Shown piece after piece: positions 56,498 to 64,000 of a stretch of DNA of 64,000 nt. This DNA comes from Leptospira langatensis (lineage in GTDB: Bacteria > Spirochaetota > Leptospiria > Leptospirales > Leptospiraceae). Within the stretch, counting starts at the first letter, position 1, and each line of letters begins with the position of its first letter. The position numbers were made by a program, and so were the translations under genes. The DNA lies in assembly GCF_004770615.1 (NCBI RefSeq), contig NZ_RQER01000011.1, positions 62,001-126,000 of the forward strand, written 5' to 3'. The notes beneath the pieces are model-generated. The model had not been told where the DNA came from. It saw nothing but the letters and a program-made list of their open reading frames with translations, and did no database searches.

Positions 56498-59400
56498 CTA
56501 CATGCTTCTTCTGTACTGGCCGCCTACCTCATACAATGCGTTTGTCATCTGTCCCAGGGAGCAGATCTTTCCTGTTTCCATTAAGGCCTCGAATCCGTTC
56601 TTTCCGGAGAGACAGGCTTCTTGTAATTTCTTAAGAGCCGTTTCGGAGTCCGCTTGATTCCTAAAATGGAATGCTTCTAGTTCTGCGATCTGTGCCTTCT
56701 TCTCTTCTTCCGTAGAACGAATGACTTCTTCCGGAAGAATGGTAGGGGAACCGTCTTTTCCTAAGAAGGTGTTCACTCCTATTACAGGAATGTCTCCCGT
56801 ATGTTTCTTATGCTCGTATTCCAAGGACTCTTCTTGTATCTTATTTCTTTGATACATCCTTTCCATGGCGCCTAGGACTCCTCCTCTTTCTGAGATCCGT
56901 TTGAACTCAGTAAGGATCGCTTCTTCTACCAGATCGGAAAGATCCTCAATGATGAAAGAGCCTTGGAGAGGGTTTTCATTATTCGCCAAACCTAATTCTC
57001 GATTGATGATCAGCTGGATCGCCATCGCTCTTCGTACGGATTCTTCGGTCGGAGTCGTGATTGCCTCGTCGTACGCGTTCGTATGAAGACTGTTGCAGTT
57101 ATCATAAATAGCGTATAACGCTTGTAATGTGGTTCGGATATCGTTGAATGCGATCTCCTGAGCGTGCAAGGAGCGTCCCGAAGTTTGGATATGATACTTT
57201 AACATTTGGGAGCGCTCAGAAGCATTGTACTTGTATTTCATGCTCTTTGCCCAGATCCTTCTTGCCACTCTTCCGATCACAGCATACTCAGGATCTATTC
57301 CGTTGGAGAAGAAGAAGGAAAGGTTCGGAGCGAAATCGTCTATCTTCATCCCTCTGGAGAGATAGTATTCCACGAACGTAAATCCGTTTGCTAGAGTGAA
57401 TGCGACCTGAGTGATCGGATTTGCTCCTGCTTCCGCGATATGATATCCGGAGATGGAAACAGAGTAGAAGTTTCGTACCTTGTTCCAGATAAAATATTCC
57501 TGGATATCTCCCATGAGCTTGAGAGCGAATTCAGTGGAGAAGATGCAGGTGTTCTGGGCCTGGTCTTCTTTTAGGATATCCGCCTGCACAGTTCCTCGTA
57601 CAGCAGTTAGGGTCTCTAATTTAATTTTTTCGTATGTTTCTTTGGGAAGGATCTGATCTCCCGTCACACCTAAGAGTAGAAGTCCCAGACCATTATTCCC
57701 ATCCGGGATGTTTCCCTTATAAACCGGGACAGGAGCGTTTTTCTTCGCATAGATCTCTTTGATCTTTGCCTTGGTTTCTTCTACCTTTCCTTCTGCATGA
57801 AGATATTTTTCGCAGGTTTGGTCTACAGCAGTATTTAAGAAGAAGGAGAGAAGCATCGGTGCCGGTCCATTGATCGTCATGGAAACGGAGGTAGAAGGAT
57901 TGCAAAGATCGAAGCCGGAGTATAATTTCTTTGCATCGTCCAGAGTTGCAATGCTCACTCCTGAATTCCCGATCTTGCCGTAGATATCCGGGCGAAGTCC
58001 AGGATCTTCTCCGTACAAGGTAACCGAATCGAAAGCAGTGCTTAAACGCTGCGCAGGCATTCCCTTACTTACATAATGGAATCTGGCATTGGTACGTTCC
58101 GGTCCGCCTTCTCCTGCAAACATCCGGGTCGGGTCCTCTCCGGTACGTTTGAATGGGAATACTCCCGCAGTGTACGGGAATTCTCCCGGGAAGTTTTCAA
58201 AATAAGACCATTTTACGATCTCGCCCCAGTCCCGGAACTTAGGAACGGCGACCTTGGGAATATTCAGATGACTTAATGATTTCGTAAAGTTCGGGACCTT
58301 GATCTCCTTGTCTCTCACCTTATATGTAAAGAATTCGCTGGAATACTTGGCGATCTTGGCATCCCAGTCTTTGAGGATCTGCCTAGTTCCCGGATGCAAT
58401 TTGGATTCTGTCTTGGAATATTCTTCTTCCAGGTCGGAAGTGTTCTTTCCTCTTTCTTTTAATACTTCGATGGCGCCATGGATCCTATAGAGGATCTCGG
58501 CATTCTTGGATTCGCTTTGGACAAAGGAGTCGAACTTCTCGCATTCTTCCGCGATCTCAGACAAGTATCTCTGTCTTTCCGGGGGAATGATATGGATCTT
58601 TTGGCTGGACTCCGCACTTGCATCCAATGAGGATTTCCAACCCAGATCGAATTTCTTGTTTAAGGCCTGGATAAGTGCCACATATAGATTATTCGTGCCT
58701 GGGTCGTTGAATTGGGAGGCTATTGTCCCGAATACTGGCATTTCCTCGGGTCTTTGTTCGAATAATTTGCGGGATCTTTGGAACTGTTTCTGAACATCAC
58801 GGATCGCGTCCTGGGCTCCTCTCTTATCGCATTTATTGACGGCGATTAGATCTGCATAATCGATCATATCAATTTTTTCTAATTGAGTCGCCGCACCGAA
58901 TTCGGGGGTCATCACATAGAGAGAAAGATCCGAAACCTCGGTGATCTCTGAATCGCTTTGTCCTATCCCTGCTGTTTCCACGATGACTAGATCGAACTCG
59001 GAACTCTTGAGAACTTCTAGGCTTTTCTTTACATTCCTGTTCAGGGCAATATTTGCCTCTCTGGTCGCAAAGGAACGCATGAATACTCTGGGATGAGAAA
59101 TGGAATTCATTCGGATCCTATCTCCGAGTAGGGCTCCTCCCGTTTTTCTTTTGGAAGGGTCAACGGAAATGATCGCTATCGTCTTGTCTTCGAAATCGTG
59201 AATGAATCTTCGTACAAGTTCGTCCGTGAGAGACGATTTTCCGGCTCCGCCGGTCCCGGTGATCCCTAAGATCGGGATCTGTTTTTTAGAAATAGGGAAG
59301 TTCAGCTTTTCCGGATTCGTAGGATTCGATCCCGAAAGAGAATATTCCACAAGTGTAATAGACTCTGCGATCGCGATCGGATTCTTTTTTTTCAGTTCCG

Positions 59401-59866
59401 CGAATAGGTTCCCATTGAATTTGTTCGGGGGAAGGAAATCGGATTTGAGAAGAAGATCGTTGATCATTCCCTGCAATCCTAAGGAACGTCCGTCATCCGG
59501 AGAATAGATCTTGGCTACACCGTAATTCTCTAATTCTTTGATCTCACTCGGGAGAATGGTCCCTCCGCCCCCGCCGAATACCTTGATATGACCGCATCCT
59601 CTTTCCTTCAGGAGGTCTATCATGTATTTGAAATATTCTACATGCCCTCCTTGGTAGCTGGTCACAGCTATTCCTTGCACGTCTTCTTGGATAGCACAGT
59701 CCACGATCTCTTGCACGGAGCGGTTATGGCCTAGATGTACTACTTCCGCTCCGGAGGCTTGCAGGATCCTGCGCATAATATTGATAGAAGCGTCGTGCCC
59801 GTCGAATAAGGAGGCAGCGGTTACGAATTTTAATTTATTTTTAGGGCTATAGATTTCGGGTTCCAT
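56498..59866 (-). CDS. icmF: Fused isobutyryl-CoA mutase (IcmF)
   Basis: An 1122-residue adenosylcobalamin enzyme. Domain order: B12-binding at the N-terminus (D22-G-H24-D, HLGHNRS, GGGGGTI), then a G-protein chaperone domain with P-loop GTGGAGKSS (204-212) and NKCDKRG for guanine, and the acyl-CoA mutase barrel in the C-terminal half ([37 protein letters not shown]). This order is that of IcmF, which carries mutase and its MeaI/MMAB-type chaperone in one chain and interconverts isobutyryl- and butyryl-CoA. The length fits (relatives about 1090-1100). GTG/ATG starts are not in doubt (AGGAG before the ATG). Confidence 0.92.
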   Translation of the reverse strand: MEPEIYSPKNKLKFVTAASLFDGHDASINIMRRILQASGAEVVHLGHNRSVQEIVDCAIQEDVQGIAVTSYQGGHVEYFKYMIDLLKERGCGHIKVFGGGGGTILPSEIKELENYGVAKIYSPDDGRSLGLQGMINDLLLKSDFLPPNKFNGNLFAELKKKNPIAIAESITLVEYSLSGSNPTNPEKLNFPISKKQIPILGITGTGGAGKSSLTDELVRRFIHDFEDKTIAIISVDPSKRKTGGALLGDRIRMNSISHPRVFMRSFATREANIALNRNVKKSLEVLKSSEFDLVIVETAGIGQSDSEITEVSDLSLYVMTPEFGAATQLEKIDMIDYADLIAVNKCDKRGAQDAIRDVQKQFQRSRKLFEQRPEEMPVFGTIASQFNDPGTNNLYVALIQALNKKFDLGWKSSLDASAESSQKIHIIPPERQRYLSEIAEECEKFDSFVQSESKNAEILYRIHGAIEVLKERGKNTSDLEEEYSKTESKLHPGTRQILKDWDAKIAKYSSEFFTYKVRDKEIKVPNFTKSLSHLNIPKVAVPKFRDWGEIVKWSYFENFPGEFPYTAGVFPFKRTGEDPTRMFAGEGGPERTNARFHYVSKGMPAQRLSTAFDSVTLYGEDPGLRPDIYGKIGNSGVSIATLDDAKKLYSGFDLCNPSTSVSMTINGPAPMLLSFFLNTAVDQTCEKYLHAEGKVEETKAKIKEIYAKKNAPVPVYKGNIPDGNNGLGLLLLGVTGDQILPKETYEKIKLETLTAVRGTVQADILKEDQAQNTCIFSTEFALKLMGDIQEYFIWNKVRNFYSVSISGYHIAEAGANPITQVAFTLANGFTFVEYYLSRGMKIDDFAPNLSFFFSNGIDPEYAVIGRVARRIWAKSMKYKYNASERSQMLKYHIQTSGRSLHAQEIAFNDIRTTLQALYAIYDNCNSLHTNAYDEAITTPTEESVRRAMAIQLIINRELGLANNENPLQGSFIIEDLSDLVEEAILTEFKRISERGGVLGAMERMYQRNKIQEESLEYEHKKHTGDIPVIGVNTFLGKDGSPTILPEEVIRSTEEEKKAQIAELEAFHFRNQADSETALKKLQEACLSGKNGFEALMETGKICSLGQMTNALYEVGGQYRRSM

Positions 59867-60098
59867 ATTAAAAACTCCTAATGTATTTGGCTTGGGTTCG
59901 AGGATGGGCCCCGCCGGCTTTCACATTAGCTGAACTCTGTTTGTTTTGTTCTTTAGAAAACGATCGTTCAATAATTTCAGTGCTTATTTCTATCCTGCAA
60001 TAAGAATCCGAATCCATCAACCGAGATTTTAATTTCGAGAGACTTTGCCACTTAAATACTTTTTGCATTGAGAAGCTCATCATTATACTTTCGTTTTT

Positions 60099-61070
60099 AT
60101 GAATTGGGAACAAGTTTTATGGAAAGAATATCTCTTCTCCAACTCTCCTTTGGAAGCGCTTCATATTTCTTTTTTGAAGCCGATTTTAGATCCTCTCGCG
60201 ATCACATTCCATCATCTTGGATCGAGTCTTTTCTTTATGGGCTTGGTTTCCATTATCTATCTCTGCGTGGATAGAAAGCTTGGGATCAGAATGACCTTGG
60301 GTCTTCTCCTTGCCGGAATATTGAACGGTACTTGCAAGGCTCTTCTTACTTCTCCTAGGCCGATCGGGCTACCGTATCCGGCGGAGCTAGGTCTCGTCGA
60401 AGGATCCTACGGTTTCCCTTCCGGACATGTACAGACTGCAGTTGTGTTATACGGAACTCTATTCTTGCATTTGAGGATCTTTTGGGTCCGTATGCTTACC
60501 GGATTTGCGATATTATTCATGCCGATCGCGAGAATGTATGTCGGTCTGCATTTTCTAGGGGACGTGATCGGAGGATTCTTTCTCGGATTGTTTGTGTTAT
60601 TCGGACTGGAATTCTGGCTCCAAAAAAATCCATCCTTACTCGTAGCTTCCGGTCCGGCAGAAGCGGAAAATCAAAGTAAGCTTAAGTCCTATCTACTACT
60701 CTTGATTGCGGCAACCCTGCCTACCGTACTTTTGCAAGACCCGAGCCAACCGGAGTCCACAAACAGATCTTGGGAACAGGTGATCTCCGCCTCTGGATCG
60801 CTTGCGGGTTTCGGGATAGCCATCCTGCAAAATAAAAGATCAGGTGTGGACTGGAAGAGGGCAACTGGGATAGCGGATTTCTTGGTTCGGATTGCCATCG
60901 TGGTCCTAGGGATCCTAGTATTTTACCTTGCGATCGGAAAATTGCTCAATACACTTCTGCCGGAAAATCCGGTTGCCAGATACCTGAGGTACGGGATCGT
61001 ATGCTACTATATTGGCTACCTCTCTCCCTTTCTCTTGAAGAGAATTCGTGGAGGAACCCATTTGATTTGA
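60099..61070 (+). CDS. PAP2-family phosphatase, polytopic membrane protein
   Basis: 323 residues. All three PAP2 motifs are in the first half: K-x6-R-P in KALLTSPRP, P-S-G-H in GFPSGHVQT, and R-x5-H-x3-D in ARMYVGLHFLGDV. The second half adds about four further membrane segments after residue 195, longer than a bare PAP2 enzyme. Such enzymes dephosphorylate lipid phosphates (phosphatidic acid, undecaprenyl diphosphate) on the outer side of the inner membrane. It is the first gene of an operon with a flippase, 3 bases away. Confidence 0.88.
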   Translation: MNWEQVLWKEYLFSNSPLEALHISFLKPILDPLAITFHHLGSSLFFMGLVSIIYLCVDRKLGIRMTLGLLLAGILNGTCKALLTSPRPIGLPYPAELGLVEGSYGFPSGHVQTAVVLYGTLFLHLRIFWVRMLTGFAILFMPIARMYVGLHFLGDVIGGFFLGLFVLFGLEFWLQKNPSLLVASGPAEAENQSKLKSYLLLLIAATLPTVLLQDPSQPESTNRSWEQVISASGSLAGFGIAILQNKRSGVDWKRATGIADFLVRIAIVVLGILVFYLAIGKLLNTLLPENPVARYLRYGIVCYYIGYLSPFLLKRIRGGTHLI

Positions 61071-61073
61071 AGA

Positions 61074-62369
61074 ATGTTCCGGCGTTTTACCTCCTTACAA
61101 TCTTTCTCGGAAACCTTCAAGAGACTTAGGGCATCCGGATTTATCCGTAGCTTTTTTTCGGTAGGGTCTTCCAAGGTAATCGCCTCCCTTCTGAACTTCG
61201 TCTTCATGGTATATTCCGTTCGCATTCTAAGTAAGAATGAGAACGGATTCTTCCAATACTATTCCGGTTTTTTGCCGGTGCTTCTTGCGATCGCAGAGTT
61301 TGGTCTTCCTGCCGCCATGGTCCGTTATCTCTCTCCAATGACGGAGGACAAAAGAAGGATCGGTGTCTTGCTTGCTTCTTCTCTTTGGATCAAATGGATG
61401 GCACTTTTCATTTTGATCCTGGTTACCGCTGTGGCAGCCTTGTTCTTAAGGGAAAATGCGTTAGCCGCCTTTTTGTTGGTATTCGGCAGCTTCGTTCTTT
61501 CCTTCAATTCCTACTTCGAAAGCATTTTTGTTTCCTTCGGTCAGTACCAGTCCCTTTCCATCTGGTATCCACTCCCGAATTTGATCCGACTCGTGATCCT
61601 TTATTTTGCGGACCAGTTCTCGGCTCGTGCTCTGAACCATATGGATATCCTGGCGGTGTTCTCTGTGGCTCCTTCTTTTACGATCGTGCTATTCTTCTTC
61701 TTATTCCCGAGAGAGAAATTGAATTGGTCCGGAGATAGAGAGGAGATCCAAAAGCAAACCAGGGACTTGGCTTCTTTCAATCGATATGCATTCTTGGCTT
61801 CTTTGTTTGCGATCGTATCCGACAGGATGGAGCTATTCTTCTTGAATAAGTATCATTCCAACGAATCGGTTGCGGCTTACGGGGTGGCTTTGCAGCCTTT
61901 CAGCGGATTCGTGATCTTATTCTCCGTTTTGAATTCCATTATTTATCCTAAGCTATCTCGTCTAACGGAGAATAAGGAGTTCACCGCATATCTGGCCAAG
62001 TCCATTCTGATGGCCTGCGGGTTTGCTCTTGCCTTGGGGCCTTGGGTATTTCTGGGAGATTGGTTCTTCTCCGCATTGTTTTCCGGAAAGTATCCAGAAT
62101 CCGTTCCGGTCTTCCAATTGCTGTATCCGAATTATTTATTCCAGTTGGTCTTCTCTCCTTTGGGAATGGCGCTCTTTGCTTTAGGGCAACCCAAACTTCT
62201 GGCAATGTTAGCTCTTGTAAGGCTTATCTTCGGACTTGTGCTGGATAATTTGCTCATCCCGGAATATGGGACCATGGGTGCGGCGGGAGCATTCTTCTTG
62301 GGGCAGATACCTTCTTGGCTATTGCTAAGCGGGTATTTCTTAGCGTACCATAGACCTTCCCAAAAGTGA
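61074..62369 (+). CDS. Wzx-type flippase / polysaccharide export membrane protein
   Basis: A 431-residue polytopic protein with about 12 membrane segments and the N-terminal pattern of the MOP/MATE-like oligosaccharide flippases (FFSVGSSKVIASLLNFVFMVYSVRILSKNENGFFQYYSG). No sharper motif can be used. It probably moves a lipid-linked sugar across the inner membrane; this is a family-level guess. Directly follows the PAP2 gene, and its stop overlaps the GTG of the next gene. Confidence 0.8.
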   Translation: MFRRFTSLQSFSETFKRLRASGFIRSFFSVGSSKVIASLLNFVFMVYSVRILSKNENGFFQYYSGFLPVLLAIAEFGLPAAMVRYLSPMTEDKRRIGVLLASSLWIKWMALFILILVTAVAALFLRENALAAFLLVFGSFVLSFNSYFESIFVSFGQYQSLSIWYPLPNLIRLVILYFADQFSARALNHMDILAVFSVAPSFTIVLFFFLFPREKLNWSGDREEIQKQTRDLASFNRYAFLASLFAIVSDRMELFFLNKYHSNESVAAYGVALQPFSGFVILFSVLNSIIYPKLSRLTENKEFTAYLAKSILMACGFALALGPWVFLGDWFFSALFSGKYPESVPVFQLLYPNYLFQLVFSPLGMALFALGQPKLLAMLALVRLIFGLVLDNLLIPEYGTMGAAGAFFLGQIPSWLLLSGYFLAYHRPSQK

Positions 62370-63820
62370 AGCCGCATATATATAAAAAATTTATAATATT
62401 CTTATGCATTGCTTGCTTTGCCTATGAGATAAGCGCAGACTCGTATCCTCAATACCGGCTGGACGATTCGTCTCTCCTGAACGACGGGGTCATAAACGTG
62501 AAGTCCCAGGGAAGAAATGCGAATACCAACGACGACTCCAAGAGTTTTTCTTCTCAATCAGGATTCTATACTTCCTTGTATGTTTGGGGAAAGAGTTACT
62601 CTCAGAAAGGAGGAGTGAAGGAGGACGAGGCCAGGAAATGGTACGGTAGGGCTTCTTTTAGTCCGGAATTCGGTTGGCAAAAGAAAACGGATCGTTTGGA
62701 AACCTTGGTCCTGGTTTCGCCTATCGTGACCTATGCAGAGAAGGACGATACAAGACTGAACACCTACAGATTGAGTGACGGAGAAGCATTGGTCTCTTCT
62801 CGCCTGAATTTTTCCCAGTTCCGGTTGAGAGCCGAAGGGGGAAGGGGATTCCAACGTCTGGACAAGAATGGATTCCTATTCGCGAATCTTGCAAATTATG
62901 GAGAGATCGGTTGGGAATATCTGCCTTTGAATGTAAGAGGTTCTTTACTGGGCGCCGAATTTCAATCTTCTATCGCATATTCTAACAGAGACAGAACGGA
63001 ATCTCCTTTGAGAATACAAGGAGGAGATCTGGTTTGGGAGCCTAAGCTTCTTCTAAATTCGTTTCGAATATTCCATTACCAGTATTCCGAGCCAAAGCAA
63101 AGCGCACAAAGAGCAGACCTATTCCGGCAAGAGGAACCGTTTCGTCCTTACGGATTTTTCAGATATTCCGGACTGGAATGGGAGTCGGAACCTTTTTGGA
63201 AGGCGAAGATAGAAGGCTCCGCCATCCGAGTAGAAGGAAGAAGAGAGAATGGCACGAATCCATTTTATTCCCAAAATACAAGGCAAAGCTCAAATGCCTG
63301 GCTTGCGACTCTGGGCGCTACTTGGAAAGAAGAAAGCTATTCTATTTTTGTTCGCGCGTTATACGCCACCAAGGATCCGACATTCCATACGGACCAAAAC
63401 TCGAACGGATACGCGAGTATCAAGGGAGATCCGAGAGGATATCTGGCTCCGTTCTCCATTCTTCTATTAAGGGATTGGAACGCTAAACAGGATACGGTTT
63501 TCTCCGGAGTCGATTCGCCTAGAAAACCGATCTATGAGAATTCGGGTCTGCAGTATTACCAAACAGGAGTTTCCAAGGAATGGGGGAAGGGTTGGTCCAC
63601 CACTCTCGGAACTGGTTTAGGAATTTCTTATATAGGAAGAGGCTTGGAGCTGATTGCCGCCGGCGGCTGGAAATCGGAGACAGGCTATTTGGTCGCAGGA
63701 GCTGCATACGCTTGGGTTCGCCCAGGAATGGATGAGTCTGTACTCTTGGATGAGATCCGCAGACCCATCCCCACCAGAGAATATTTTCGTTGGTATGCTT
63801 CCGCAGGGATTAGATTTTAA
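62366..63820 (+). CDS. Predicted outer-membrane beta-barrel protein (484 aa)
   Basis: GTG start overlapping the flippase stop. The signal peptide (about 1-24, ending ISA) is followed by long runs of alternating aromatic strands, e.g. FFSSQ..GFYTSLYVWGKSYSQKGG, ARKWYGRASFSPEFGWQKKTDRLETLVLVSPIVTY and the last TREYFRWYASAGIRF ending in an aromatic residue. It may be the outer-membrane partner in the export of whatever the PAP2-flippase operon handles. No homologue named. Confidence 0.7.
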   Translation: MKPHIYKKFIIFLCIACFAYEISADSYPQYRLDDSSLLNDGVINVKSQGRNANTNDDSKSFSSQSGFYTSLYVWGKSYSQKGGVKEDEARKWYGRASFSPEFGWQKKTDRLETLVLVSPIVTYAEKDDTRLNTYRLSDGEALVSSRLNFSQFRLRAEGGRGFQRLDKNGFLFANLANYGEIGWEYLPLNVRGSLLGAEFQSSIAYSNRDRTESPLRIQGGDLVWEPKLLLNSFRIFHYQYSEPKQSAQRADLFRQEEPFRPYGFFRYSGLEWESEPFWKAKIEGSAIRVEGRRENGTNPFYSQNTRQSSNAWLATLGATWKEESYSIFVRALYATKDPTFHTDQNSNGYASIKGDPRGYLAPFSILLLRDWNAKQDTVFSGVDSPRKPIYENSGLQYYQTGVSKEWGKGWSTTLGTGLGISYIGRGLELIAAGGWKSETGYLVAGAAYAWVRPGMDESVLLDEIRRPIPTREYFRWYASAGIRF

Positions 63821-64000
63821 ACAGCGCCTTCTTTCAATGCTTGCAGTTTCTTCGTGAATGTGACCTGGTTTCCCTTATCGTTATAAGAAAGAGAGTCCAC
63901 GTTCATTCTCACCAGGAAGATTCCTCTACCTGAAAGTTGACTAGCGTTCGGATCTTGCACAGGATCGGGGACTCTTGCAGGGTCGAACCCTTCTCCTCCG
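63817..64000 (-). CDS. RsbW-like anti-sigma factor kinase / HATPase, 5' end outside window
   Basis: The last 60 codons of a minus-strand gene that enters from the right edge (stop at 63817-63819, overlapping the convergent OMP stop). They read GRGIFLVRMNVDSLSY, the G2-box region of the HATPase domain in serine/threonine anti-sigma kinases (G-R-G-I-x-L-(M/V)), followed by VTFTKKL, the last strand. The start and the substrate-side part are not visible. Probably part of a sigma-factor partner-switching system. Confidence 0.8.
   Translation of the reverse strand, partial: GGEGFDPARVPDPVQDPNASQLSGRGIFLVRMNVDSLSYNDKGNQVTFTKKLQALKEGAV

Overview
The window looks like a chromosome segment of a spirochaete of the genus Leptospira. 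This is inferred from gene content: TTG/GTG starts, many spirochaete-type lipoproteins (often Asn just before the lipidated Cys), DUF3015, TRL-like, DUF1566 and Omp85/DUF5982-type envelope proteins, a K+-dependent-type membrane pyrophosphatase, IcmF, and class I fructose-bisphosphate aldolase. The species cannot be fixed by eye. Coding density is high, genes sit in short operons on both strands, and no CRISPR array, insertion sequence, rRNA or convincing tRNA was seen.

Layout. 1-6.5 kb is an envelope block: a DUF4105 protein cut by the left edge, two tandem DUF3015 proteins, four TRL-like lipoproteins and a hydrolase-like lipoprotein. 6.6-18.5 kb holds a haem-binding Tll0287-like protein, a TPR protein, hppA, a GNAT acetyltransferase, a lipoprotein metalloprotease, glyS, and an operon of a polytopic TonB-like protein, a PrsW-family protease, prmA and a PfkB kinase. 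18.5-26.6 kb holds a lipoprotein/outer-membrane pair with truA, a DUF2225 protein, a helical exported protein, and a plsC, biotin carboxylase, biotin carrier operon. 26.7-31.8 kb is a duplicated two-gene module (Omp85-like barrel plus DUF1566 lipoprotein). The barrels have diverged, but the lipoprotein genes are almost identical.

31.9-41 kb is housekeeping: nadB, an S41 protease, pdxJ, a FYDLN zinc-ribbon protein, miaA (apparently with an ATT start), hfq, an SPFH-like membrane protein, mannose-1-phosphate guanylyltransferase and a 31-residue bS22/mS38-type ribosomal protein. 41-50.8 kb holds cheW, TPR and small envelope genes, a candidate small RNA with its own promoter and terminator, a CBS protein, a receiver-PAS-histidine kinase whose ATP-binding domain has lost key motifs, fbaB and cysK.

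51.4-56.4 kb is the most distinctive region. It is a minus-strand cluster encoding an MbnP-type copper protein, its MbnH-type dihaem partner, a further exported protein, an outer-membrane barrel, a Cys/His-rich small protein and a STAS-like protein, and it looks like a copper-handling module. It is followed by icmF (1122 aa), then a PAP2 phosphatase, flippase and outer-membrane protein operon, and the end of an RsbW-like anti-sigma kinase at the right edge.

All identifications come from reading the protein sequences and motifs. No database search was run.
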